64,000 nt of DNA from Flammula alnicola (GCA_015499995.1 JADNRV010000178.1:1-64000); one strand, 5' to 3'; numbered from the stretch's first letter, positions 24,050 to 35,715 are shown. Notes: a model not told the origin generated them from the sequence alone. Made by a program: numbers and translations.

Positions 24050-24499
24050 ATGGCTGTCCCTCAAAATCGGAGCCAATATCGCCACCAGGACAACATTCCT
24101 CCTCTGGCTTATGCCAGGACCCATCCTGGAGTCATAGTTAATATCCTCCTGCCTCTCGCCCTGGTAGCCCCTCAGCAAGTCCTCCACGAAGTAAAAGCTC
24201 CGCCTGCTCGCCCCGCCCACACTGTCCTGGTCAAATTCCCTCCCCTCCAGCCTGGCGACCTCCAACCCCACCCACCATCGGCGGATCTGATAGACGGTGG
24301 CGTGCAAGCTGCCTGCGGCGCTTCATCGACGAGGAACACGAGCACAAAGAGTGCAATGGCGCCCAGGGCACTAACAACCCCAATAATCGTGTCCTGGCGC
24401 AACTTGCTGCAAAGCAAGACAGGTGAGTATCTTAGGTCCAGTTCTCGTTGTCGATCTAACACTTACCTGTATCAGCTGCATCCTACCCAGTCCACGAAC

Positions 24500-25120
24500 C
24501 CCTCATCCCAGCTTCCAGTGCGCAAATTCACGCTTTGCATGCTGAAGAACTGAACAATGCCGGTGTCTGTGCGCTGGTAAGTGCTGCCGTATGCTTTGTG
24601 CCGAACATGCTTGCTGAGTTGTCTTCAGCAGTGCTGTGGTTATCGACGAGGGCGAGGCTTGAGGAACGAGGTAAATGAGCATCCTCGACCCCATTGTCGT
24701 GCTGAAAATGAGGACCTACCGTACATTTGCAAGTCCAGTCGCCACCGCCCTGTCCATTGCGCCTAGCCTTCAAGCACACGCCACACTTGCCATACGCAAC
24801 GTTCAGACGACTGTTGGGTTGCGCAGGAATTAGCGAAAGGTTTCGTTGCTGAAAAATAGGGGAAAGGGTGAGTGCTGAAGCCATCGTATCACATCTGGGG
24901 AGCTTACGCCATAAACGTTGCCCTGCCCGCCCATCTTCCCAATATTTGTCGCCATCCGTCGAATCCGCAATGGTCGAGGGGTTTGGCAGCCCCAGCCGCC
25001 GAGACGAGGCTCGAACGGGCGAGTATGGATGTGCTCGGTACGTCGTCTTCTACGAAAATGTCGGTAAGTATCCCATATCGTATTGAAATGAGCACTTACC
25101 ACCCGGGTAGGCAGCATCAG
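24500..25120 (-). repeat. Unclassified intron-bearing repeat family, copy A
   Basis: The reverse complement aligns with 52,985-53,760. Shared features are a GGCAACGTTTATGG block, an intron-like GTAAGCTCC...TTTTTCAG, a block encoding NSRLNVAYGKCG or shifted equivalents, CGACTGGACTTGCAAA, a second intron-like segment beginning GTAGGT and ending in CAAG or CAG, and a block around AGCATACGGCAGCA. The exon-like blocks have no single frame open through all copies, so protein coding is unproven. It may be a decayed gene family or a non-coding transcript family. Confidence 0.5.
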
Positions 25121-25863
25121 GCTCGGCTCTCACCATTCCCCAAATGGCGACAACTCCTCCGCCCTTGCTCGCATATCGGCAAAAGTAATTCAAAACGCAA
25201 TTCATAACCATCCTGCGCGGGCAACAGACTGTCCCGCGACCACCCAATCGACATCGCGCAGGCACCATGCATCATCGCGGAAGCCCCAAGCACATCCGTG
25301 GCCACGCGAGGGTACAACTTGCTTCACCGAGCCCTGGCGAGCATATAACACGCAAGCAACGTCCAACCTGGGGTGGAAGTGAGCATATGCAGAGGCGATA
25401 CCGCCCATAAATGAGCTGAAAACGACATACTGTATGTCTGCGAGTCCGTCCGGAATCGCGCTGCTGTGCCGTGCACTCAATCATATGCTATATGGGTCAT
25501 AACCAACTTTCGAACGACGGGCAGGTTGTTGCGGAGGGGGTGGTGCGGAGGGGTGGTGCGAGATGTAGTAGTTAGCTGGTCAAGGTCGGCGCAAGCCATG
25601 GTATTCCCTGGTATTCCGTATTCGGGGTGCGAACTTAGCAGATAGATGTTTGGCCTTCGTCTCGGTATCTGGCGCCTTGGCTTATAGTCTACTGAGTTCG
25701 GGCGATGGCCATAGTGCTGATCTCAAACAAACGCGCATAGACATGCCTGCGTCATCATGCATCATCCTGCATGCAGATCTACGAACAAACAAGTCAGCAA
25801 GCGAGATCTCGAACTTTTGCTGAAACAGACACCGTAGGAGACAGCATACATCATCGCCACACA

Positions 25864-26306
25864 CACGGCGGACATTCAACTGTCAAGTCGGCCGACCGGT
25901 TGTCCTGTTAAGTCATACAGAGGTTACCGGCAAGTCATAACCTGTCATGACACAGGTTGACTTGCCGGTCACAGTGGCCGATGTCACGCTCTTTCTTTTT
26001 TTTAATGTTCTCGCCTCATATTCTGCGTATTTAATAGTACTCATGTGTCGTGTTTATTCGAATTCATTCCCTCACTATCAATCTACGTATTGTCTTCGCC
26101 ACTATTTGAATTCGCTTTAATCTAACGTTAGCAACTAACAAACATAAGTATGAGGCGAGAACATTTTAAAAAAAGAAAGAGCGTGACATCGGCCACTGTG
26201 ACCGGCAAGTCAACCTGTGTCATGACAGGTTATGACTTGCCGGTAACCTCTGTATGACTTAACAGGACAACCGGTCGGCCGACTTGACAGTTGAATGTCC
26301 GCCGTG
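25864..26306. mobile_element. Foldback element with 159-bp inverted arms
   Basis: The arms at 25,864-26,022 and 26,149-26,306 are almost perfectly inverted, from CACGGCGGACATTCAACTG to AATGTTCTCGCCTCATA, around a 126-bp AT-rich centre. Flanking ACA trinucleotides (25,861-25,863 and 26,307-26,309) could be a 3-bp target duplication. Each arm contains an inner inverted pair, ACCGGCAAGTCA...TGACTTGCCGGT. There is no ORF. Near-identity of the arms implies recent insertion or gene conversion. The CAC start with a 3-bp duplication is compatible with CACTA-type ends, but this is weak. Confidence 0.85.
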
Positions 26307-26330
26307 ACAGTGCAGGCTGGAAGGGATGGC

Positions 26331-26575
26331 CGGGTTGGGACGACGAACAGAGGGGAGTTGTCAGTCGTTAAAGCGCACGGAACACGTTGCTGTCTCGTCC
26401 TGGTAGCGCTGAGGGCTTTCCTGCACCGTTGATGTACATGAGAATGGGTGTAGAGGAGGGAAGGATTGCAGAAGAGGTCGGCAAAAAATCAGACCCCGGG
26501 CCGAGAAGACTGCTCGGGCATCGCGGTCGTTCAACAAAAATGGACATCAAGATTTCTTTTAGAGTCTTTCTACAC
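26331..26575. repeat. Composite of two dispersed repeat blocks
   Basis: Bases 26,331-26,475, reverse-complemented, match 52,558-52,705 (shared CATGTACATCAACGG, CGAGACAGCA, GTGTTCCGTG, ACAACTCCCCTCTG). Bases 26,490-26,560 match 47,726-47,800 directly (shared CTCGGGCATCGCGGTCGTTC, TTTAGAGTC). A 96-codon or longer frame on each strand is incidental to the repeat. Confidence 0.55.
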
Positions 26576-27039
26576 CCATCCTCTTCTACTCTACCTCAAC
26601 AGCGCTGGAACGCACTACTTTCCGTTTCCCTCGTTGATGCTCGATATCGACTCCCCTTTTGCCCACCTCCGAGTCAGCTCTCAGTCGACGCAAGCGCGTC
26701 TTGTTCTGCAATGGATGCGCAATTGATGGCACACTGTAAGTAGATGAGAAAGGACGCTGTGGAAGGTTGGAAAAGGTCAGTAGACTGTTCCGTTGGATGC
26801 AATGACCGACAACTCACTTCTCCACCTTCGTCCCAGCCCCGCCATCACTCCTACTCCCAGCATTCAAGAATATCACATCGTTGGACGTCGTTTGCACGCT
26901 CTATGCTCACCAGGGTTCGTTGCAGCATGTCGTACGCATCAGATTCGCTCAAGATATTTGTTTTAGTCATGGACAGTACGTTCTCGTTTCAGCATGCGGT
27001 CGAGATATGGGATCTTACTGACTTGTTCGATAGCAGGAC

Positions 27040-27708
27040 AACTTAACATCCAGCACGTTCATCGTCAACCCCTCATCTCGGCGGCTAAGGCTGCCTAACC
27101 CCTCCAATAACCGCGGATTCCGTGGATGGCGGCGGGTGTGGGGGTGGGGGAAAGAGCGCGCAAGGCAGCCAGTCTCTACCAGGTAAGCATTCCAGAGTAA
27201 ATGATGGCTCCACCATTCATCTTTGTCTGCCTTGACCAGCTCGCGACGTCTTTCGCCAGTCATTCGAACGTTAGGCACGACTCGTGTCGCATATGTTTCA
27301 AGCTAGGGAGATGACGGGATGGACTCGCAGAACGGTAAGTTGCCGTTTTCAACCCGAAAATGAGATCGGGATTGCTGACCTATCTCACTCCTCAGGCCTC
27401 CCGTCACTCATTGACGACCATGGCGCTTCCGACCACAACTCGGTAAACACGTTCGACACATAGCATACGGCGGCACGTACCAGCTTACAGACACTGGCGT
27501 CCTCCATTTGTTGTTCGTAGGCATGCGAGGTTTATACTTGCGGGCTGGAAGCTGGGATGCAAGGTTCACGGATAGCTGGGATATGGTGTGTGTTCGATCG
27601 ACCACGCTAATAGGACATGGGATACTTACCTTGCCTGCCTTGCAACGCTCTCGTCATCCAGCCCCATTGTGCCAGCATCGTCTGAAAAATCACCTCCGCA
27701 ACCGTCCA
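27040..27708 (+). repeat. Unclassified intron-bearing repeat family, copy B
   Basis: It shares the CTCATCTCGGCGGCT and CGGATGGCGGC-like block, an intron-like GTAAGTTGCCGTTTTC...CTCCTCAG at 27,331-27,396, the ACACATAGCATACGGC block, and CTCGTCATCCAGCCCCATTG with the copies at 24.5, 53 and 54 kb. It ends where the EST1-like duplicate begins (about 27,709). Confidence 0.5.
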
Positions 27709-29170
27709 TAACGTAGAGCAGTTGATGAGGATTTCTGATTTGTTGGGAGATGCGAAAAGCCTTGGCGAAAATGGAGGTATGTCTTGTCTTTTCCACCTTC
27801 CTTTGACAAAATTAAGATTAAGGATTTTTTTTGGCGCAGAATTCCCCGCTCCTGTTGATCAACAACCATGTCGTATTTCACCTTGATGTTGTTGAAGATG
27901 TACGCCCACCTTCGCACACGGACATGACCACTGTGGCCGAAGTTGCCAATGTCCAAATCGACCAGTAAGAATTACTAGCCACAATTAGGGACACCATGGG
28001 TTTGCATCCCAGACGCAATCCTGATGATGATGACATGTCAAAATTTACCAACGGTACGGACGACGACCCCGTTCGTGATGCATTCAAGTTCTTGAATACG
28101 TCCGAAGACATTGTGGAAGAAGACGAGCAGGACGATGAGATTAGTTGGGATCCAAGGTCAGTTCTACTCTTTTCTGCCATAATCTCGTGCATTAACCACT
28201 TCTTGTTGACCAGAGCAAATATCTCGCCTACCCTGTCACCGAGCCTCCACGCCACTCCTCTCACTTTGAAAGCTCTATCTCTCAGATCACCAACACATTA
28301 TCTGACTGCGATACCATCAACTTTTAGCACCCCTGTTGCACTTCTTCCGGCACCCGCGACTGCTGCACAAGACCTGTTGAACGACGTCATGGGTTTCAAT
28401 GGCGCAAGCAGGCCTCTAACTGGGAATCTTCTTCCACATCTCGAGTCGATGTCGACCGCCCCGCAGCCAAAATCTCTTTTTGCATCTGAATTGTCCCATC
28501 GCCCGAGTCCATCCATTTGGTGGGCTGCCCGTGACGAGCAACCTCTCATGTACACCGGTCGGCGGCGGTGACGGTGGAAATACCCCTAGCGACCATGCCG
28601 ACGGGCATATCTACTAGAGTTCGCCCCGTCAGTTCTCGGCCACCCTTGGATCTCTCGCAGCAGTATATGGGCGTCACCGGACCCCAGCCAATCGCAGAAC
28701 TCGTAGCAGAACCTTGTCGGTGCGCTGCCCTCAACACCCTTCGCGCAGCCACTGCAGACGTCGCTGTCTAGTGCCAGCTTAATCCGGAGACAGCAACATC
28801 ATCGTATGCCGGCGTCGTCTGTTGCTGCCCAACTGTTCCCGAATCATAGCCAGGTTCAGCATGATTCTTTCGCGTATTCTTCTCCCATTCAGCCGCCTAT
28901 TCAGAGACCCGAGCACAATCTCTCTTCGTCATCCTCCGGATATTTGAACTCGCCGCTTCCTCTCGGCGCACTGGGTGGCAACGGAGCACCACCTACGCAA
29001 TATTATACAAGTGCGCCTTCAGGGTACCACTCGGGGCAGCTCTCGATGCATGACTCTCGTATCATGCCACAAAGTTACATGTCTCCTCCCTATGTCTCAT
29101 GTTTGGGACAACACGGGCTTGGAGCCCGGGCGATTTGTTTCTCTCACAAGGATGCAATGAATGTTCAGGT
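27709..29170 (+). pseudogene. Partial duplicate of the EST1/SMG7-like gene
   Basis: From AACGTAGAGCAGTTGATGAG onward this copy follows 62,670-64,000 closely, including the intron between MRISD-LLGDAKS and the LLLINNH block (GTATGTCTTG...GGCGCAG) and the later one after WDPR. It carries the recognisable GLHPRRNPDDDD, DPVRDAFKFLNTSEDI, EEDEQDDEISWDPR and QDLLNDVMGFNGASRPL segments. At 27,966-27,968 a CAA codon of the parent is TAA. The 5' two thirds of the gene are missing, and the break lies directly against a copy of the unclassified repeat family. Retained introns show a DNA-level duplication, not a retrocopy. Confidence 0.8.
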
Positions 29171-30162
29171 TCCAGTATCGCTTCGACCTCCCGTAACCCG
29201 CATTTGTTGCTCGGCTGCGGTAAGGAGATTAAATCATCACATCACGATTGACGGGCAGGCTTCAAGGCTCAATGAGTGCATCGATTTTACTAGGTTGTGG
29301 TTCTATTTGTGTCGACATCGTTCCGTGTTGCGCAAAGAGATAGATGTTGGAGACGCGAGCCGCGAGGCTGGAACTGTGAGTCCCCGCGATCTGATGTTGT
29401 TCGCCAATTCTTGCAGAAGTCTGGGGCTACGATTGTCAATGTAGTTAGTAGTCTGCCACGATCTTAGGGTGAATCATTCCACCACTGGCAGCATTTATAT
29501 TCTGCGTGCGGCAAATGCAACCAGTGAAGTAAGTCGTGGGTCCAAATAGTAGATGTCTAGAGGCTGTTCTGTTGCATATCGGTCGAAGGATTGTACGTAT
29601 GTTTGGGCGTCACCTGGAGGCAGATTGAGTGGAGTCTGGAGGAAAATTGATGATCTATAGCAGGCATGGAGGCTGCCAGCGCCTGGGACACGCCATAGTC
29701 TCGTACCAAGATCGTCCACGTGTGGACGTTATGAGAGGGGATTTGATTGAGCCTAACTTGTGTAGCTCCCAGGCGATGCAGACACGCCGAATGTAGACAA
29801 ACTGCTATCTAAGCGTATAAAATTATCCATTAATGCTTCCGGCGGTACGGTGTGTCCCTCCGGGTCCTCAAACCTTTTGAGCGTAATACTTATTTACTGT
29901 ATCGGAACCTGTTTCCTACCCCTTGTTTACTTACCCCATTGTTGATATGCATTCGATTAACAACATCCTCTGGCTTCGATTGTGGGTCAGCCATTTCCCT
30001 ACCTATATGTTAATTTATCCAGCCGACGATTGACAGCCATGATCTCGCAATTTGGCGGTCCAGTGGGCACTGGGACCACTCGATTTCGAACCTTAGCGAC
30101 CAGGACATTGATATAAGAGAGGGGACGCTTCCAGGATATCTTTCCGTGCTGCTTCATTTGTC
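29171..30162. promoter_or_regulatory. Spacer and upstream region of the first GMC oxidase
   Basis: The end of the duplicate grades into unassigned sequence; open frames to 29,440 (plus) and 29,495-29,719 (minus) have no family. A TATA-like GATATAAGAGAG lies near 30,111, about 50 bases before the ATG at 30,163, and probably serves that gene. Confidence 0.35.
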
Positions 30163-32359
30163 ATGGCACTCTCCCATATCATATCATTGGCTCTGTTTAT
30201 GATAGCCTTGGCCGCTCAACAATCGAGAGCACTTCAGAAGAAGGATCTTCAGTCCACCTACGATTTCATTATTATTGGGGGTTCGTTAATTGATTTCGTT
30301 CCAAAAAAGCTTTTGCATACTAATGTATCTGTCTTTTAGGCGGAACTGCAGGCAATGTGATCGCTAATCGGCTGACCGAGGATCCATCCGTCAATGTTCT
30401 CGTCCTAGAAGCAGGTGAAACGTCCGTCATTTCTTTATGATCACGCAACAATGACTGTCCATCTCACAATGTTACAGGAACGAAGGGGTCATCAACTCCG
30501 TCATTCCCAACTTCTGTCCTCGTCTGCTTCGTACTTCAGCTGATTGGAACTTCACCACGACCAGTCAAGTTGGACTTTCCGGGCGTTCCATTCCTTATCC
30601 CAGAGGTCATATTTTGGGCGGTAGCAGTTCCATTAGTGAGTGACCTGTTTTGTACCTTGTGTGATGAGGTTCAGTAATCCAACCTTACATAGATTTTATG
30701 GTATACACACGAGGTACCTTCGAGGATTATAATCGATATGCAGCTGTTACCAATGATCCGACGTGGTCCTGGAATAGCGTCCAGGAATTCTTTGCTCAGG
30801 TAGTCTCGCCTTTTGTTCATGATATACGATTTTCTAATTACTCTGATAGAATGAAAGATTTACTTTTTCTGCCGACCATCATAACCTCTCAGGGCAATAT
30901 GATCCCAGGTTCCACCACTTCAACAGTTTTAGTGGCATCAACGCTGTCAGTCTCGCGGGCTCGCCGAGCTCTTTTGGGCCGCGAGTTATTGAAACAACTG
31001 CTCAATTGCCGAATGAATTCCCGTTCCGCTTAGATATGAACTCCGGTGAGCATCTTGGAGTTGGTACGTCAGTAGGTCTTCAGTCACTGGGAGTTTCACA
31101 ATAACGAAGGTTCTCAGGCTGGATTCAATCCACAATCGACGTTGACAAGAGGAGTAGCTCTGCGACATCATATTTGGGACAACCGTTCTCTAATCGTCCT
31201 AACTTGCACGTCCAGTTGAATACTCAAGTATCGCGTGTTCTCCGAGGACCCCTCAGCTCTCCTTCACATCAAATCGCTTTCGAAACAGTGGAATTCCGTG
31301 TCGGATCGGGACCCCTGCAGACTGTCACGGCGACGAAGGAGATCATCCTGTCTGCTGGCGTCATCGGTACTCCCACCATTCTTATGAACTCTGGAGTCGG
31401 TGACGCAACAGAGCTCAACAAATTCAACATAAAGCCCCTCGTTAACCTGCCCTCTGTCGGGAAGAATCTCACTGATCAGCCCCTGCTCATCAACAGCTGG
31501 CAAGTAAAAAATACCGACACTAACGACGAGGCCTCATGGAATGCAACGCTTGCCGCCCAACAACTTGCACAATGGGAAACCAGTGGGACAGGACCTCTCG
31601 TGAATGGCGTTGTCGACATGCTTGCATGGCTGCGCCTCCCTAACAATACCACTGTCTTCAAAGGCTTCGGCGATCCGGCTGCAGGTCCCAATACCGCTCA
31701 CTATGAGTTGGTCTTCCAGGTCCGCATGATTAATTTTGCATGTCTCTCAACTCAAATACTCACTACCATCGTTGATTAGAACGCTGCAGGCGGTCCGCAG
31801 CCTAGTGGCAACTTCTTGTCCATCAATACCATCGTCACCTCGCCGATATCAAGAGGATCCGTCACTCTGAGCTCATCAAATCCGCTCCAACCGCCAATCA
31901 TCAATCCGGCACTCCTTGCCAGTAACGTCGATCTCAAAGTCATGACGTTCGCCCTTCGCCAAGCTTTCCAGTTCCTCACCGCTCCGGTTTGGAGAAACAT
32001 CGTTATTGGACCGATCTTCAACCTTACCGCCCAATCCACTGATACTCAATTCGAATCATACATTAAACAAAACACGGGTACCGTCTTCCACCCCGTTGGT
32101 ACTGCGGCGATGTCAGCCAACGGCGCCAAATTTGGCGTGGTTGATCCCGATTTGCGTGTCAAAGGTGTAACAGGACTGAGAATTGCTGACGCTTCTATCT
32201 TCGTATGTATTGATTTTAGTTTGCAAGTTTTAGTCTCAGAGTCTCACGAGAAGCGCAATCTACTAGCCGTTCATTCCCACTGCACATCCACAAGCTGCGG
32301 TTTATGTTGTCGGAGAGAAGGCATCAGCACTGATCAAATCTGCCTGGAACCTCAAATAG
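30163..32359 (+). CDS. Secreted GMC oxidoreductase, aryl-alcohol-oxidase-like (AA3_2)
   Basis: Predicted FAD-dependent oxidase or dehydrogenase of alcohols, probably extracellular and supplying H2O2. Eight exons (30163-30280, 30340-30421, 30478-30635, 30693-30799, 30850-31063, 31118-31719, 31780-32202, 32267-32359) join with all phases matching to give 598 aa. The N-terminus (MALSHIISLALFMIALAA) is a typical signal peptide. The Rossmann motif YDFIIIGGGTAGNVIANRL spans the first intron, and VLVLEAG follows. GGSSSINFMVYTRG is the second GMC signature region. The substrate-side catalytic His is in FHPVGTAAM and the second in TAHPQAAVY, as in aryl-alcohol oxidase. The length is normal for the family. 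The second intron uses a GTCCGT donor. It is the first of three intact plus-strand genes. A separate short copy of its exon-4/intron-4 junction lies near 42,940. Exact substrate cannot be read from sequence. Confidence 0.93.
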
Positions 32360-33118
32360 AATCGCCCAGGTGGGGATGGAGATATCTACCTTTTTTTTTT
32401 CTTTATTTGCGGTCTGGCAGTCTACAATAATACATACCTGATATTCTTGATCTACATAATAATATCGATCCTGACCCTCCGAGAACAATTAGGTTCGACG
32501 CACACGCAGATGTCGTACGCAAGATGTAAATATAACTGACATGCAAAATATTGCATATTCATACTACATAAGCGGGAGGTTTAGATGTTCATAAGGCTTG
32601 GTACGGAGATTTCGTATTCAGAATTGCAGATTTTCCCTCCATCGAAATCGATTCCTCGCTCTCTATGAACATCCCAACCGCCAACGAACGGTTTTCCCAC
32701 CAAAGTACTGGGTTCTCAAAGAAGAAAAAAACCCAAAAAAGGAAGGGAAAGAAGAGATTTGTAAGCAATATAGCCCTGACCTCCGAGCAAGACTCCTCGC
32801 ATATCTCAGTCTGTCTGATTCTTACTGTGTCAACTGCGTCGCTTATCACGCCAGTGCAGCCAAAAAATGTAATTTAATTAAATAGTACAGCTAAACATTG
32901 CAGGTACAATGCTTACAAAGTTACAATTGGCCACTCCTCGACAGACTTCAATTTCATACTTACTACACCCACATTTCCTGCACGGAGCCAAGTTGGAGCC
33001 GAGTTTCACACCTTGCAACACTTGAAATTAATCTGAGGACAAGAATGTACTTACCATGATCCTTGCCCTGACACAGCTTGATGATTTTTTGGTGAACGCG
33101 CGCTGACGCGCGCGGGGA
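32360..33118. other. Downstream spacer
   Basis: Contains the 3' region of the GMC gene (T-run at 32,391-32,400). A 95-codon plus frame and an 86-codon minus frame overlap each other at about 32,589-32,885, are Lys/Phe-rich and have no motif support. Confidence 0.35.
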
Positions 33119-33199
33119 TTTACGCCAGGTTTCCGAATGCGGTCCTTGGCTTCTTTTTTTACGCCAGGTTTCCGAATGCGGTCCTTGGCTTCTTTTTTT
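33119..33199. repeat. Perfect 40-bp tandem duplication
   Basis: The unit starting TTTACGCCAGGTTTCCGAAT and ending GGTCCTTGGCTTCTTTTT occurs twice head to tail. The perfect match indicates a recent duplication. Confidence 0.85.
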
Positions 33200-33346
33200 C
33201 AGGCTGCCGGCGAGTTATCATGGCGCGAGTAGGAAAGGACTGGTGGTCAGGACAGGATAAACAAGGGTATGGGAGGTTTACGCACCAAGAAAGGCCGAAG
33301 AGCAAGCAGGTCCAGACAAGAGCAAGAGAAACACATTAATTAATGA

Positions 33347-33449
33347 TGATTGACGCGAGCGCGTTTAGTGAGCACGTGCCGTGGCAGATAACATGGCAGA
33401 TAACATGGGTCCGAGCACAGCATGTTATCTGCCATTGGCTCGCGCGTCA
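33347..33449. repeat. Nested inverted repeats around GGCAGATAACATG
   Basis: GGCAGATAACATG occurs twice in direct orientation and once inverted as CATGTTATCTGCC. All three lie between TGACGCGAGCGCG and CGCGCGTCA arms, so the whole segment can fold. Similar GCAGATAACA recurs at about 33,622. It may be a small foldback or a regulatory site cluster. Confidence 0.55.
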
Positions 33450-33639
33450 AACAATTTGATTTTTCCAGCGCGCGTCTTTGGATTTTCTCAAATTCTTAAG
33501 AGACAATTCTATTTAATGGATGTATGGCTATATACATGGAAGTCTACGTAGCGATAGCATGGGTTTTGAAGTTGTGAGCTCGAAAGAATAGTCGAAAATC
33601 GACTTTTCGGAGTTTGCCGGGCAGATAACAGCCCAGCAC

Positions 33640-34870
33640 TATGGTGTATAAACCCAACGAACACACCGGCCGCGCGCGCACTGTCTCTGGATCCCGCACG
33701 AGCCCCCGCCGCATCAGTCGCTCAAGAGTTTAGAAACTTGTTACTCGACGTACAGTTGCAACCGCAGTCTTATCAAGAAGGATATCGAGCTGCCTCGTCA
33801 AGCATGCCGACCTCCTTATCGAAAGCTCGGCCTACTTCGACGCATACACCATCCCACTGCGCTTTCTACACTCTGTGCTCATGGTCTAGGGTTATATGGG
33901 AACAGGAGTCGGTGCAGCTTCTCGCAGCTGCTCTGCCGCTTCATGTCGACCAAAGCTGAGTTCACAGACCTCGGGGTCCGTCCAAAATTCCCTTCGCGAG
34001 AGCTAATTTCTTCGCAGCCGCACTGCGGCGTGCGACCGCACAATTACTCATACCCTTCGACCAAGGCCAGCCCGAGCCATTGCACCCAGTTCGTCATGCT
34101 GGCCAATGCACCCTCCGACACCATCCTTCGCCCCTCGTCGCACACAAGGATATTCCGCCCATCAACGCTCCGTGTAGGCATTGCGATAGCGCCGCGTCCG
34201 CTAGGGCTTACCCATAATCGCCGCTGCTGATCGTCCGGGATCTCGCTACTGGACTCGCCTGAGGCCAAACCGGAGGAGGTCTCAGCCAGCTCGCCGCGAC
34301 ACGCACGCTGCAGCGCCATCTGCTTTGGTATCTGCGGCGAATGGTAGACATGGGACGGAGCAGAGGGACGCGAAGAGCGAGCGGGCGAGGCTGCATTCGC
34401 TGCTGCACGGCGAGTCGCGGCGGGCATCTGCGCAGTCCTTGTTGTTGTCCATTACGTTGTCTACGTCCTCTTCAGCCTCTTTGACACCTCGTCCCCTGCA
34501 AATCCCATCAGACAGACCTCCAACCCCTGCCCTCTGTCGTCATCTCCGTCCGCCTCGACCATGAACCGTTGAGAGCGGATACGACAAGGAGGACAATGAG
34601 ACGCCGTTCCCGAGTCCTATCGAGATGGACGTGGGGGTGGGGTGGCATTGCTTTGCCGGAGGATGAGGAGGGGTGGTGGGGCAGGAGCGTCGCCGTCAAG
34701 GGCGTGGGTGGATACGGGTGTTTCGGTAGCGATGCACATGGGTTGGATGTGGCTTGGACGATGCGGAGGTCCGGATGGAATTCCTCAAAACTCTGTATGC
34801 CTTTCACGTTGTTTGTGAACTGACAGTACTTGCCGGATAAAGGCGTCAAGTGGCCAATTGATGGCACTAA
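33640..34870 (-). other. GC-rich stretch with unassigned frames
   Basis: A 127-codon minus frame (34,044-34,427) reads protein-like in its second half (SSEIPDDQQRRLWVSPSGRG), and another minus frame covers 34,508-34,867. They are in different frames with no clear intron joining them, and opposing plus frames are almost as long. This may be a decayed gene; I recognise no family. Confidence 0.25.
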
Positions 34871-35715
34871 CTAGAAACTGGACTTTTTAAGTCCGAGAGT
34901 CGAGACAGGGAGCACTTATTGTGGAAATAAAGTCTTAGCACAGTATGTTTACTAGATATTCATTACAGACACGACAACTTGTATGAACCAAACCGTTGCC
35001 CCAGCTCGGTGAACTTGAACCACCAACTAGAAGTGGGAAATTGCAACAACTTTCCGAGGAGCGGTAGCGGCTGGGGGCCAGGCGCGGTAATAGCCAATTA
35101 TCGATCATTGTGAAGCGGTCGAAGGGGTCTTCAAAGAGATCAATCCAATTCTTCTCCTGGATGCGAAGCTCACGTTTGGCATGTGCAATCTGGGCAAATC
35201 GAAAATGATTAGAACTGGATTATGGAATGTCTGCTCATGAAGCACCCTATAAATTTTATTCGACGGAGTTAGCGATGACAATCTGATCGCAAGCTGCCCA
35301 CATACAAGTGCGAGCTGTCCACATCTTGCCCACATCCAAGCTTCTTCAGGTGCTGCGGTTTCCATCTTGCCCTTCCATCTCAAAATTTGAATGAGTGGTA
35401 TGAGGGCACCAAGTTCTCTTTAAATGGGAGTTACAAATTTGGAAAATAGAAACCAGTTTTTGGGCGGAAGGTGAGTTTACCGCACCGTCCGGCGCGTCAG
35501 GTGTTACGCGTTACGCGTTAGTACGCGTGATACCCGATTCTTTTTGAGTCTTGACGCTTTGATATTGGCGTGTACAGACTGTAAGCAGTTAATAAGCAGC
35601 TGAAGTCAACAATGCAGGTTTTGTTCTATCCCAGGTCCACCTCTTCCTTGTACATCAAGCAAACTTCATATCATCACTCTCCACTTGTTATCCAGTACTT
35701 CTCCCGCTGCTGACT
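34871..35715. other. Spacer and upstream region of the second GMC gene
   Basis: Contains unassigned short frames and a CGTTACGCGTTAGTACGCGT cluster near 35,508-35,530. No TATA box is certain. No gene is supported. Confidence 0.35.

Noticed and set aside
24172..24462. Minus-strand ORF with a transmembrane-like segment (IIGVVSALGAIALFVLVFLV)
   Set aside because: It looks like a membrane protein, but the flanking repeat-family copies do not preserve this frame and the rest of the product is low-complexity. Not called as a gene.
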